This document shows, one piece after another, positions 51,254 through 60,968 of a stretch of DNA of 64,000 nt (positions are counted from its first letter, which is position 1; every line of letters starts with the position of its first letter). The stretch is from the NCBI GenBank assembly GCA_946479255.1, contig CAMLFK010000001.1:20145-84144 (forward strand), given 5' to 3'. This stretch comes from an uncultured Oxalobacteraceae bacterium. Its GTDB lineage: Bacteria; Pseudomonadota; Gammaproteobacteria; Burkholderiales; Burkholderiaceae. Both the position numbers and the translations under genes were made by a program. The notes under the pieces are model-generated. The model did not search any database. It had not been told where the DNA came from and saw only the letters and a list, made by a program, of their open reading frames with translations.

Positions 51254-53122
51254 ATGTTTCTGGCAGTTTCCCCACCCTGCATCCTGGCTTCCCGGCGTCC
51301 ACGAATTTTGGCACAAATCGCCATCAGCGTGTGCGCCAGCCTTGCCGCCGGCGCCGTCCAGGCCCAGGCCGTCAGGTACACCGTACGCATCGACGCTCCC
51401 CGCCGTCTCGAACGGCTGCTCGAAGACAATCTCGACCTGGTGCGCTGGCAGGACAATCCGCGCCTCGACCTGATCCAGCTGCAGCGCCTCATCAAGGAGA
51501 CGCCCGAGCAGGCCAAGACCCTGATCGCCACCGAAGGCTACTACTCGCCGCGCATCAGCGCCGGCCTCGATACCAGCGTGCCGGTGCCGGTGGCGCGGGT
51601 GATCGTCGATCCCGGCCTGCCGGTGCTGGTGGGCGACGTCGACCTGGTGCTGACCGGCTTCGAGCCGCTCGACCCGAACGCCAAGCCCTTCGACACGGCC
51701 GGCCTGCGCAGCCGCTGGAGCCTGCCGGTGGGCGAAGTGTTCCGCACCGCCGACTGGGAAGCGGCCAAGCGCAACCTGCTGCGCAGCGTGACGCAGCGCC
51801 GCTATCCGCGCGCCCAGATGACCGAACACCAGGCGGTGATCGATCCGGACGTGCGGCGCGCCCTGCTCAAGGTGGTGATCGACAGCGGTCCGGAGGCGCG
51901 TTTCGGCGACCTGCGCATCGAGGGACTGAAGCGCTATCCGCCGGCCATCATCCGCAATCTCAACAGGATCAAGCCGGGCACGGTGTACAGCGAAGCGGCG
52001 CTGCAGGCTTTCCAGGCGCGCCTGCAGGATACCGGCTACTTCAGCAGCGTGGAAGTGAGCGCCGACATGGGCGCTTCGCTCGACGAGGAAATCGCCAACA
52101 TCGAAGACCAGCCGGCCGCCGCGCCCAAGCCGCCCCTGGCGCATTTGGACAACCCACTGATCCTGCCGGTGGTGGTCAGCGTCACCGAGAACAAGCAGAA
52201 GAACGCCTCGGTCGGCCTGGGTTACTCGTCCAACACCGGTGCGCGCGCCCAGGTCAATTACGACGACCTCAGTATCTGGGGCCTGCGCATGAAGAGCGCC
52301 CTGATCACCGAGTCCAAGCGCCAGAGCGCGCGCGCCGACTTTTATTTTCCGACCACGCCCAAGGGCTACAACGACAGCTTCGGCGCCGGCTTCGAGCGTA
52401 ACGACGTCCAGGGCGAGACCACCCGCGTGGCCACGGTCGCGGTGCGCCGCGCCTGGGGTTCGCCGCGGCTGGAACGCAGCGTCTCGCTCGAATACCTGAG
52501 CGAGCAACGCAGCGTGGCCGGCCGTCCGGCGTCTGAAAACATCCGCAGCCAGAGCGTGCCGCTCACCTACAGCATCACCAAACGCGAACTGGACAACCTG
52601 CTGCTGCCCACGCGCGGCTACGTGGTCAACGCCCAACTGGGCGGCGCCGTGCTGCCGCTCCTGACCGACGAGCGCTTCATCCGCGCCTACACCCGCTTCG
52701 TCAACTACCGCCCGATGGGTCCGCGCGCCACCGTGATCCTGCGCGGCGAAGCCGGTGCGGTCGGCTCGCGCGAAAAGCGCGGCGTGCCGGCCACCTTCCT
52801 GTTCCGCGCCGGCGGCGACCAGTCGGTGCGCGGCTACGGCTACCAGCGCCTGGGCGTGCGCGAAGGCGAGGCCATCGTCGGCGGGCGCTACCTGCTGACC
52901 GCCAGCGCGGAGTACCAGTACTGGTTCAATCCGCCGTGGGGCGTGGCCTTCTTCTACGACGCCGGCAATGCCGCCGACAACATCAAGGACCTCAAGCCCG
53001 AGTCGGGCTACGGCATCGGCGCGCGCTGGCGCAGTCCGGTCGGCCCGATCAATGTCGACCTCGCCTATGGCCAGGCCGTCAAAAAATTCCAATTGCACTT
53101 CTCCCTGGGCTTTACATTCTGA
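51254..53122 (+). CDS. tamA: Outer-membrane translocation and assembly protein TamA
   Basis: 622 residues from the ATG at 51254 with TGGAG upstream. Signal peptide region ([20 protein letters not shown]), three POTRA domains (about 40-290; [43 protein letters not shown]), and a 16-strand Omp85 barrel with the conserved lid motif [18 protein letters not shown] and a C-terminal Phe (SLGFTF). The stop overlaps the start of tamB (TGATG). With TamB it makes the TAM complex, which helps insert autotransporters and moves phospholipids to the outer membrane. Confidence 0.93.
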   Translation: MFLAVSPPCILASRRPRILAQIAISVCASLAAGAVQAQAVRYTVRIDAPRRLERLLEDNLDLVRWQDNPRLDLIQLQRLIKETPEQAKTLIATEGYYSPRISAGLDTSVPVPVARVIVDPGLPVLVGDVDLVLTGFEPLDPNAKPFDTAGLRSRWSLPVGEVFRTADWEAAKRNLLRSVTQRRYPRAQMTEHQAVIDPDVRRALLKVVIDSGPEARFGDLRIEGLKRYPPAIIRNLNRIKPGTVYSEAALQAFQARLQDTGYFSSVEVSADMGASLDEEIANIEDQPAAAPKPPLAHLDNPLILPVVVSVTENKQKNASVGLGYSSNTGARAQVNYDDLSIWGLRMKSALITESKRQSARADFYFPTTPKGYNDSFGAGFERNDVQGETTRVATVAVRRAWGSPRLERSVSLEYLSEQRSVAGRPASENIRSQSVPLTYSITKRELDNLLLPTRGYVVNAQLGGAVLPLLTDERFIRAYTRFVNYRPMGPRATVILRGEAGAVGSREKRGVPATFLFRAGGDQSVRGYGYQRLGVREGEAIVGGRYLLTASAEYQYWFNPPWGVAFFYDAGNAADNIKDLKPESGYGIGARWRSPVGPINVDLAYGQAVKKFQLHFSLGFTF

Positions 53123-56100
53123 TGAAGAGCGAAGACACCACAAATACCCATCCGCCGGCCGCGCACGCGACCCGGGTTGCAAAGGTGCGGCGCTGGCCCA
53201 AGCGGGTCGCCATCGGCGTGGCCGTCACCGGCGCCATGCTGGGTGCCGCCTACTGGTACCTGGGCCGCGAAACCACCCTGCAGACCATCGTCCAGAAAGT
53301 GGCCAGCGCCAGCGGCGGACGGGTGGCCGTATCCGGCGTGACCGGCTCCCTGTATGGCGCCATGCACATCAAGCACGCGGTCTACCGCACGCCCGAGCAG
53401 GTCGTCACCGCCGACAATATCGACATCGACTGGTCGCCCTGGCAGTACCTCAGCAAAGGCATCGCCATCAGCCAGCTGCACGTGGCGCGCCTGCACATGC
53501 AGACCCTGCGCGAAAGCGAGCCGCCCAAGATGCCGGCTACGCTCGCCCCGCCGTTCACGCTGGCGATCAAGGACGCAAAGATCGCCAAACTGATCATGGC
53601 CAAGGCCGGCACGCCGGACACCCAGATCGACAACATCGCCTTCAAGCTGCACAGCGATCGCCGCCAATGGGTACTGAGTGGCGCCAGCGCCGCCACGCCA
53701 TGGGGCCTGGCAAAGGCCGACGCCAGCATCGGCGCCACCAGGCCATTCAAGCTGGCCGGCACGGCCAGCCTGACCCAGACCGCCCCCGCCAAGGGCGAAG
53801 CGCCGGCGCGCCTGAACCTCAAGGCCAGCGGCGACCTCGTGACCACCTTGCTGGCCGCCGACGGCCGTGCCGGGCGCGCCGAAGGCACGGCCAATATCAC
53901 GATGTCGCCGTTCGAACCCATCCCGCTGCGCACTTTGACAATCAACGCGCGTAATCTGAACCCCGACATCCTCAACCCCGGCCTGCCCAGCGCCGACCTG
54001 ACCATTCTAGTTGACGCCGGCATCAAGGCCGACCGCAGCGTGGCCGGGCTGGTGGCGATCACCAACGCCGGTCCGTTCGGCACCATCGACCAGGAACGCC
54101 TGCCGCTGCGCGCCCTGAACGGCCGGCTGGACGGCAGCCTGGATGCGCTGCGCATCGCCGACGTGCTGGCGGACCTCGGCGGCGCCGGCAAATTCACCGG
54201 CAACGGCAGCGTGCAGCGCAGGCCGGACGAAAAAGGCATCGGCACCGCCTCCTTCGTGCTGCACACCGACCGCATCGACCTGCGCCAGCTGCACAGCCGC
54301 ATGAAGGCCACGGCGATTGCCGGCGACATCCGCATCGCCACCGGCCAGAACGTGCAAACGCTCGACGCCCAGCTGGCCGATAAAGGCATGCGGCTCGACG
54401 CCCAGGCAACGCTGGCCAACAAGGTCGTCGAAGTCAAGCAGGCGCGCATCGCCGCCGGCGGCAGCAGCGTGCGGGTAACCGGCATGATGGCGCTGGAGGG
54501 CGACAAGCACTTCAAGGTCAACGCCAGCGCCAGCAAGTTCAACCCGGCCGCCTTCGGCGACTATCCGGCCGCCGACATCAATGCCGACATCAATGCCGCC
54601 GGCGCCCTCGCCCCGGATTGGCGCGTGGCGGCCGACTTCGCACTGCGTCCCAGCCGCCTGTTCAACCAGCCTTTGTCCGGCAAGGGCAAGCTCGATGCCG
54701 ACGCAAAGCACGTCAGCAAGGTCGCCGCCACGCTCGCGCTGGGCAAGAACAGCGCGCGCCTGAACGGCGCCTTCGGCGCCCCTGGCGAAAAGATGTTGTG
54801 GCAGGTGGACGGGCGCGACCTGACGATGGCCAGGTCCGACCTGTACGGCGCGGTCACCGCCAACGGCGCCGTCAGCGGCACCATGGAGTCGCCGCGGACC
54901 ACGTTTGTGGTGGACGCCAAGGGCCTGGGCTGGACCAAGGCCGCCCGCAACAACAGCGGCGTCCTGCACGCCAGCGGCGACGCGGCGCTGGGCCCGGCGA
55001 TCAAGGACGGCCCGCGCACGGTAGAGGTCAAGGCCAGCGGCAATGCCAAGGCGCTCAACCCGGCCGCCTTCGGATCGCCCCTGGCTGGCAGCATCAACGG
55101 CGACTTCGACGCCAACGGCCGCTTCGGCGGTGCCTGGCGTGGATCGGTCAACGTCGCGCTGGCGCCGTCGAGCCTGTCGAACGCGCCGTTCTGGGGCCAC
55201 GCCAAACTGGCCGCCGACGCCCAGCACGTCTCCAAGGCCGACGTCGACCTGCACGTCGGCCCCAACATCATCGCCGCCAAGGGCGGCTATGGCTTGCGCA
55301 ACGACCGTCTCGAGTGGCGCATCGACGCGCCGCAGCTGGCCGCGCTCGGGCCCGACTTTGGCGGCGCCCTGCGCGGCGCCGGCACGCTGACCGGCACCAT
55401 GCAGGCGCCCGCGCTGACCGCCTCGCTGGACGGCAATAAGCTTAAACTCCTCGGCCAGCACCAGATCAAGACCCTGCGCGCCAGTGCCAATGTGGGCGCG
55501 GGCCGGGGCGGCGCCGATCCGTTGGTGGCCGACGTCGAGCTGCTTGAGTATTCCATGGGCGGCGAACCGAAACTGGCCAGCGCGCGGCTGCAAAGCAGCG
55601 GCACGCGCGCGGCCCACGGCATCAATCTGACGGCGCGCGGCGAAGCGCTCGACACGGTCGCCGCGGTCCAGGGCGGCTGGAACGGCAGCGCCTGGAGCGG
55701 CACCATCGGCACCTTGCAGAACAAAGGCCGCTACGCCTTCAGCTTGCAGGCGCCGGTCGGCTTGAAGATCGCCGGCGCGCCAGGCAGCGGCGTGGGCGGG
55801 CTGATGAAGCCGCAGCAGATCGCACTCGGCAGCGCGGTGATCCGCCTGCCCGATGGCACCGTCAACATCGCCTCGCTCAACAAAAATGGCGCGCGCTGGA
55901 CCAGCAAGGGCAACGCCACCGGCGTACCGCTCCAGTACCTGGCGCAGTTCTCGCCCACCATTGAAGAAAACATGCGCGGCGATCTCACGCTCGGCGCCGA
56001 CTGGGCGCTCGACATGCAGGCCGCCGCCAGCGCCGGCGCGGCGCCGCTGCTGAACGGCATGGCGCACGTGTTCCGCGAACGCGGCGACGTCATCGCCGGC

Positions 56101-57561
56101 GCCGAAGTGCCGGTCATCCTTGGACTGCGCACCCTGGACCTGCGCGCCAACGTGGCCGGCGGGGCCCTGCGCATGCAGGCCCAGGTCGACGGCACCCGCG
56201 CCGGCACCGCGCGCGTCGATGCCACCGCGCAGATGATCGGCGGCCGCCTCGGCAACGCCAGTCCGCTCAAGCTCTCCGTCGACGCCGACATGGGCTCGAT
56301 CGCCTGGCTGGCGCCGCTGGCCGGCCAGCCGGGCCTGGAACTGGACGGCGCACTCAAGGTGGCCCTGACCGGCGGCGGCACGGTAGGCGTGCCCACGCTG
56401 AACGGCAACGTCAATGGCGACAAGCTGGCGGTGCGCTGGGCCGAACAAGGCGTGCGCTTGCGTAACGGCCAGCTGCGCGCACAATTGGCCGGCGACTCGC
56501 TGGTGCTGCAGCGCCTCGCCTTCGACGGCAACCAGGGCCGCGCCACCGCCGACGGGTCGGTGCGCTTCGCCGGTGGCGAAGCCACCATGCAGCTCAAACT
56601 GGTGGCCGACAAGCTCGAAGTGCTGTCGCGTCCCGATCGCACCTTGGTCGTTACAGGCGAAAGCACGCTGGTACGCGACGCCAAGCGCTTCGCGCTGGAC
56701 GGCAAGTTCCGCGCCGACCGGGCGCTGATCGAACTGGCGCCGCAGGGCCGCCCCACCCAGTCCGACGACGTGATCGTCCTCGGCCGCACGCCGGTGTCCG
56801 CCAAGGCGCGCCAAAGCACCGGCATGCCGCTCTCGGTGGACCTGGAAGCGGACCTGGGCAATGCCTTCCGCCTGCGCGGCATGGGCATCGATGCCGAATT
56901 GGCCGGCGCGGTCCACCTGCGTACCGCGGGCGGGCGCGCACCGCGCGTGAACGGCGCCATCCGCGTGGTGACCGGCACCTATAAAGCCTATGGCCAGAAC
57001 CTGACCATCGAGCGCGGCGTGCTGACCTTCAGCGGCCCGTACGACAATCCATCGCTGAACATCCTGGCGGTCCGCAAGCGTCCGGAAGGCGAGCAGCTCA
57101 CCGAAACCAATGTCGAAGCCGGCGTGCGGGTGCGCGGCACGGCGCTGTCGCCGGTGGCCAAGCTGGTCTCCACGCCGAATGTGCCCGACAGCGAAAAACT
57201 GGCCTGGCTGGTGCTCGGCCACGGTATGGAAGGCACCACCGGCACCGACGCCAGCGTGCTTAGTGCCGCCGCCGGTGCGCTGTTGGGTGGGTCGGGCAAA
57301 GGCGGCGGCTTCCAGTCGAAGATCGCCAACGCGCTCGGGGTCGACGAGCTGGGCCTGTCGCAGGCGGAAGGATTGGAAAGTACCGTGGTCACGGTCGGCA
57401 AGCGCATCTCCTCACGCGCCTACCTCAGCTTCGAGCAGGGTGCGACCACGGCGTCGAGCCTGGTCAAGCTGCGCTACAAGCTCAATCCGCGCGTGAGCCT
57501 GCAATTCCAGACCGGGACCAACACCGCACTGGACGTGCTGTATTCGTGGGCCTTCGACTAG
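53122..57561 (+). CDS. tamB: Inner-membrane translocation and assembly protein TamB
   Basis: 1479 residues. An N-terminal basic stretch and single membrane anchor ([20 protein letters not shown]) are followed by a long periplasmic beta-taco built of short strands. The C-terminal DUF490/TamB domain carries [31 protein letters not shown] and [12 protein letters not shown]...YLSFEQG. Length is close to that of other TamB proteins. It is translationally coupled to tamA (TGATG). It bridges inner and outer membranes, serving as a lipid path and TamA partner. The long antisense frame through the gene (54007-57222) is a GC-content shadow. Confidence 0.93.
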   Translation: MKSEDTTNTHPPAAHATRVAKVRRWPKRVAIGVAVTGAMLGAAYWYLGRETTLQTIVQKVASASGGRVAVSGVTGSLYGAMHIKHAVYRTPEQVVTADNIDIDWSPWQYLSKGIAISQLHVARLHMQTLRESEPPKMPATLAPPFTLAIKDAKIAKLIMAKAGTPDTQIDNIAFKLHSDRRQWVLSGASAATPWGLAKADASIGATRPFKLAGTASLTQTAPAKGEAPARLNLKASGDLVTTLLAADGRAGRAEGTANITMSPFEPIPLRTLTINARNLNPDILNPGLPSADLTILVDAGIKADRSVAGLVAITNAGPFGTIDQERLPLRALNGRLDGSLDALRIADVLADLGGAGKFTGNGSVQRRPDEKGIGTASFVLHTDRIDLRQLHSRMKATAIAGDIRIATGQNVQTLDAQLADKGMRLDAQATLANKVVEVKQARIAAGGSSVRVTGMMALEGDKHFKVNASASKFNPAAFGDYPAADINADINAAGALAPDWRVAADFALRPSRLFNQPLSGKGKLDADAKHVSKVAATLALGKNSARLNGAFGAPGEKMLWQVDGRDLTMARSDLYGAVTANGAVSGTMESPRTTFVVDAKGLGWTKAARNNSGVLHASGDAALGPAIKDGPRTVEVKASGNAKALNPAAFGSPLAGSINGDFDANGRFGGAWRGSVNVALAPSSLSNAPFWGHAKLAADAQHVSKADVDLHVGPNIIAAKGGYGLRNDRLEWRIDAPQLAALGPDFGGALRGAGTLTGTMQAPALTASLDGNKLKLLGQHQIKTLRASANVGAGRGGADPLVADVELLEYSMGGEPKLASARLQSSGTRAAHGINLTARGEALDTVAAVQGGWNGSAWSGTIGTLQNKGRYAFSLQAPVGLKIAGAPGSGVGGLMKPQQIALGSAVIRLPDGTVNIASLNKNGARWTSKGNATGVPLQYLAQFSPTIEENMRGDLTLGADWALDMQAAASAGAAPLLNGMAHVFRERGDVIAGAEVPVILGLRTLDLRANVAGGALRMQAQVDGTRAGTARVDATAQMIGGRLGNASPLKLSVDADMGSIAWLAPLAGQPGLELDGALKVALTGGGTVGVPTLNGNVNGDKLAVRWAEQGVRLRNGQLRAQLAGDSLVLQRLAFDGNQGRATADGSVRFAGGEATMQLKLVADKLEVLSRPDRTLVVTGESTLVRDAKRFALDGKFRADRALIELAPQGRPTQSDDVIVLGRTPVSAKARQSTGMPLSVDLEADLGNAFRLRGMGIDAELAGAVHLRTAGGRAPRVNGAIRVVTGTYKAYGQNLTIERGVLTFSGPYDNPSLNILAVRKRPEGEQLTETNVEAGVRVRGTALSPVAKLVSTPNVPDSEKLAWLVLGHGMEGTTGTDASVLSAAAGALLGGSGKGGGFQSKIANALGVDELGLSQAEGLESTVVTVGKRISSRAYLSFEQGATTASSLVKLRYKLNPRVSLQFQTGTNTALDVLYSWAFD

Positions 57562-57722
57562 TTGAGGACCTGTGGCTTTGGGTCGGGTACCGGATCGTCG
57601 TCGTCATCGGGCAGGCGCACCGGCGGATGGTGAGGATGGGGATTATCGAACGGTTCGGTGATCGGCTCATCCACCGGCACCGGGTCCGGTGCGCGGTGAG
57701 CCTCGATGGGATTTGGCGTCAT
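57558..57722 (-). CDS. Tiny acidic Pro-rich protein, unknown function
   Basis: 54 residues, below the usual length cut-off. ATG at 57722 with AGGAG (AGGAGCG) upstream. Composition is Pro/Asp-rich: NPIEAHRAPDPVPVDEPITEP, then DNPHPHHPPVRLPDDDDDPVPDPKP. Its stop overlaps the end of tamB by 4 bp in convergent orientation. Likely disordered, no signal peptide. Supported by the ribosome site and open frame only. Confidence 0.5.
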   Translation of the reverse strand: MTPNPIEAHRAPDPVPVDEPITEPFDNPHPHHPPVRLPDDDDDPVPDPKPQVLN

Positions 57723-57796
57723 GGCGGTCGCTCCTGCGCGTTAAAGATTTGACATTACCATGACTGGCCGGCGGCTGACGTACGCTTTGGTTTACG

Positions 57797-60241
57797 CTAG
57801 GGCTTGGCGTGCATGACGTACTTGTCGAGCCAGGCGTTGGTCTCATACAGCATGTGCATGATCGATTCGCGCGCGCGGTAGGCGTGGCTCTCGTTGGGCA
57901 GCATCACGAGCCGGGCAGTGCCGCCCAGTCCCTTGATCGCCTGGAACATACGCTCGCTCTGGATCGGGAAGGTGCCGGAATTGTTGTCCTGCTCGCCGTG
58001 GATGAGCAGCATGGCATCCTTGATCTTGTCGGCGTTATTAAACGGCGACATCGCCTGATACACATCCTTGGCATGCCAGAACTGCCGCTCCTCCGACTGG
58101 AAGCCGAAAGGCGTCAAGGTGCGGTTGTAAGCGCCGCTGCGTGCGATGCCGGCCTTGAACAGGCGCGTGTGCGCCAGCAGGTTCCCGGTCATGAAAGCGC
58201 CATACGAATGGCCCCCCACTGCGATGCGGTGGCGCTCGGCCACGCCGCGCCGCACCACCTCGTCGACCGCCGCTTCGGCGTTCGACACCAGCTGCGCCAG
58301 GTAGCTGTCGTTCGGCTCCGCATCGCCCGCGCCGACGATCGGCATCGACGGATTGTCCAGTACCGCGTACCCCATCGCCAGCATCGGCGCCGGTCCCCAA
58401 AAGCTGATCGAATTGAAGCGGTACGGCGAACCGGTGGTCTGGCTGGCCGCGCTGGCGCTCTTGAACTCCTGCGGGTAAGCCCACATCAGCAGCGGCAAGG
58501 GGCCATCGCGCTGTGGATCGTACCCGGCCGGCAGCATCAAGGTCGCGGTCAGGTCCACGCCATCGGCACGTTTGTAGCGGATCTGCTCCTTCTGCACGTC
58601 CTTTAACTGCGGGGTCGGATGCGGAAAAGTCGTCAGTGCCGTGAGCTGTTCGGCCTCTGGCCTGGTTAAATCGCGCAGATAGAAATTGGGGCGCTCGGTC
58701 GGCGTCTCGCGCGTGGTCAGCAAGCGCATGCCGTCGGCCTGCAGCACCGCGACCACGTTTTCGTAATACGGCGCGGCGCTCTGGAACAGCCGCTCGCGGG
58801 TTTTATCCAGCAGGCTGAAACGGTCGATGAAGGGCCGGTCGCCCTCTTCCGATGCGCCATGGCCGTCCAGCAGAATGCTGTCCTCCGGCCCGATCAAAAG
58901 GCGATGGCGCCCGGAGCCATCGGCCATGGTGATCGGCTCGCCCGGATGGCTGTAGCGGTCTTCGTCGGAGAACGCGAACACCAGTTCGTTCTCGCTGCCC
59001 GGCTGGTCCGGTTTGACGCGCCAGGTCTTGACCGCGCGCGTCTTGTACCAGCCCTCGGTCAAGAGGGCCAGGTCGCCGCGGCCCCACATGATGTCGCTGT
59101 AGCGCGTGCCCAGCCTGGCGAGCACCTGCGGCGGCTTGTCGAAAGGAGCGTCGTGGCAGTAGACGATGTCGCGCACGTCGGCCTGCACCGCCGGATCGCC
59201 GCCGTCCTGCGCTTCGGCCCACACCAGCGTGCCTGGCGCATCGGCGCGCCAGCTGACGTTACGCGCGCCCGGCGACACTGCGTCATTCCCCGGCGGCAGA
59301 CCTTCTTCCAACGGGCGCTGGACCACCATGTGTACTGGTTTGCCGGCCAGGTCGCGCACATCGATGCGGCGCGCGAACGAAGACGCCGGCACGATGTACG
59401 AGAACGGCCGCTGCAAGGCCGACGTCAGCACATAGCGCCCGCCAGGCGCCACCGAGGCCGAGATGAACAGGTCCGGCGCGCCCAGCTTGCGCACCCTGCC
59501 GTTCAGGTCGACCAGCGCCAGCTGGGACGTCGCGTAATGCTCGAACAGGCGCGCATCGTCCTCGTTCTTGAGCAGGTCGGCGTAAGTGCGCAGCTGGCGC
59601 GTGCGCGCGCTCTCGCCGGTATCCTGCACGCCCGGTCCGCTCGGCACGCCGGTCGGCACCGGCGGGCGGCCCAGGGTCGATGGCTTCAGGTACACCAGCA
59701 AGCCCTTGGCGTCAGGCAGCCAGACGAAGCCCGAGCCGGACAGGTAAGACAATGGGCGCGTGGTCAGGCGCCTGGCGCTGGCCGCTGCCACGTCCACCAG
59801 CCACAACTCCACCGCGCCGCCACCGCCCTTTTCGGCCAGGGCCGCGTGGCTGAAAGCGAGGTAGCGCTGGTCGGGCGACCACGAGGTGCCCACCAGCCGC
59901 AAGGGCTTGGGCAGGCCGGTCAGCGCGGTCTCCTTGCGGGTTTCGACATCGAGCAGGGTCAGGCCCGCGCCGAACGAAAAGCGGCTGGGCGAATAAGTGC
60001 GCGGGTTGATGCGCAGGCCGGCCAGTTTGAGCTCGGGCTGCGCCACCTCGGCGATGCTGGGCAGCGCCGGCGTATCGATCATCGCCACCAGATCGCGCCT
60101 GGGCGACAGGGACAGGGTGGGCGGGCGGGCCGCGTCGACGATGGCCTGCAGGGGCTCGGGCGGTACATGGTATTGGCTGTGCGCGTGGGGTGAAGCGAAC
60201 AGTCCTGGTGTCAAGGAAACTGCGGGATTACTGGTGCGCAT
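57797..60241 (-). CDS. S9-family peptidase (glutamyl endopeptidase / acylaminoacyl-peptidase-like)
   Basis: 814 residues. The N-terminal 540 residues look like a beta-propeller (SWSPDQRYLAFSH, DLFISASVAPGGRYVLTSAL). The alpha/beta-hydrolase domain from about 570 carries the triad: Ser in AVGGHSYGAFMTGNLLAHT (about 675), Asp in LIHGEQDNNSGTFPIQSERM (about 748), and His in LPNESHAYRARESIMHM (about 784). The G-G-H-S-Y-G box and NESHxYxARES match the S9D branch that includes the plant chloroplast glutamyl endopeptidase. A cleavable signal is not clear, so its location is open. Likely role: breakdown of peptides. Confidence 0.92.
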   Translation of the reverse strand: MRTSNPAVSLTPGLFASPHAHSQYHVPPEPLQAIVDAARPPTLSLSPRRDLVAMIDTPALPSIAEVAQPELKLAGLRINPRTYSPSRFSFGAGLTLLDVETRKETALTGLPKPLRLVGTSWSPDQRYLAFSHAALAEKGGGGAVELWLVDVAAASARRLTTRPLSYLSGSGFVWLPDAKGLLVYLKPSTLGRPPVPTGVPSGPGVQDTGESARTRQLRTYADLLKNEDDARLFEHYATSQLALVDLNGRVRKLGAPDLFISASVAPGGRYVLTSALQRPFSYIVPASSFARRIDVRDLAGKPVHMVVQRPLEEGLPPGNDAVSPGARNVSWRADAPGTLVWAEAQDGGDPAVQADVRDIVYCHDAPFDKPPQVLARLGTRYSDIMWGRGDLALLTEGWYKTRAVKTWRVKPDQPGSENELVFAFSDEDRYSHPGEPITMADGSGRHRLLIGPEDSILLDGHGASEEGDRPFIDRFSLLDKTRERLFQSAAPYYENVVAVLQADGMRLLTTRETPTERPNFYLRDLTRPEAEQLTALTTFPHPTPQLKDVQKEQIRYKRADGVDLTATLMLPAGYDPQRDGPLPLLMWAYPQEFKSASAASQTTGSPYRFNSISFWGPAPMLAMGYAVLDNPSMPIVGAGDAEPNDSYLAQLVSNAEAAVDEVVRRGVAERHRIAVGGHSYGAFMTGNLLAHTRLFKAGIARSGAYNRTLTPFGFQSEERQFWHAKDVYQAMSPFNNADKIKDAMLLIHGEQDNNSGTFPIQSERMFQAIKGLGGTARLVMLPNESHAYRARESIMHMLYETNAWLDKYVMHAKP

Positions 60242-60384
60242 CGGAGCCTCAACGAAAATCGATGCCCCATGGTGGACATTTCGCGCGCGAAAGTCAAACG
60301 GGCGCGAATCGGCCTTGGGGTGCGGGCCGGGTGGTTTACAATGCCCACTCCGATTTTATGGCTCGATTTTACGGCTCCTTCAGA

Positions 60385-60891
60385 ATGAATATCACAACCG
60401 TCGCCTTGCTGGTACTGGCTCCCATTCTCGTGTGGCGCGTATATCTGCGAGTCAAAGCCATGATGGCCAGCCAGCGCTCGATCCTCCAGCGCCATTACAC
60501 CGGGGTGGGCGTATTTACGGCAATGGTTGTGGTTGCGGCGATTGAAACGTCCTCGCGTCCGCCCATTCTGGGCACGCTGCTGGTGGCGACAGCCGTGGGA
60601 ATCGGCTGGGGGATTTACGGCTTGCGCCAGACCCGCTTCGATAACGCCACGGTGTTTTACACGCCCCCGGCCCGGCTGGGGCTCATCATCGCGATGCTGT
60701 GCTTCGCGCGCCTGATGCAGATCGGGATCGAGCTTTACCTGAACCAGGGAACCGGGCGGCCGAATCCCGGGTTTACCGACAGCGCGATTACCATGGCGGC
60801 CGTCGGGCTGCTGGGTGGGTATTTCGGGACATATTCGGCGGGACTGGTGCGCTGGCGCTGGGCCCTGCACCGGCAGTCCTTGAACGGCTGA
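60385..60891 (+). CDS. Small inner-membrane protein, unknown function
   Basis: 168 residues from the ATG at 60385; ATG 60358 is an alternative, and neither has a clear ribosome site. Four to five hydrophobic segments (ITTVALLVLAPILVWRVYL, GVGVFTAMVVVAAIE, ILGTLLVATAVGIGWGIYGLRQTRF, LGLIIAMLCFARLMQIGIELYL, AITMAAVGLLGGYFGTYSAGL). The pattern, with a G-x-x-R-xxx-F loop after helix 3, resembles CcdC/DUF1453-like membrane proteins. Divergent from the S9 peptidase gene. Confidence 0.7.
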   Translation: MNITTVALLVLAPILVWRVYLRVKAMMASQRSILQRHYTGVGVFTAMVVVAAIETSSRPPILGTLLVATAVGIGWGIYGLRQTRFDNATVFYTPPARLGLIIAMLCFARLMQIGIELYLNQGTGRPNPGFTDSAITMAAVGLLGGYFGTYSAGLVRWRWALHRQSLNG

Positions 60892-60920
60892 GGCGGCAGG
60901 AAGAGGCGCTGCCAGGCGAT

Positions 60921-60944
60921 GCCGTCCCATGTTGGCGGGACGGC
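60921..60944. terminator. Shared hairpin between two convergent genes
   Basis: GCCGTCCC (60921-60928) pairs with GGGACGGC (60937-60944) around an 8-nt loop, midway between the membrane-protein stop (60891) and the SMC-like stop (60969). No T-run on either side, so efficiency is doubtful. Confidence 0.5.
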
Positions 60945-60968
60945 GTGCCGAACGACAGCGGCCGGTTT

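Noticed and set aside
51163..53182. Large N-terminal extension of queC on the minus strand
   Set aside because: It is antisense to tamA; QueC begins naturally at [13 protein letters not shown].
54007..57222. 1071-residue open frame antisense to tamB
   Set aside because: High-GC shadow frame with low-complexity Ala/Gly/His/Gln composition; tamB on the other strand is complete and recognisable.
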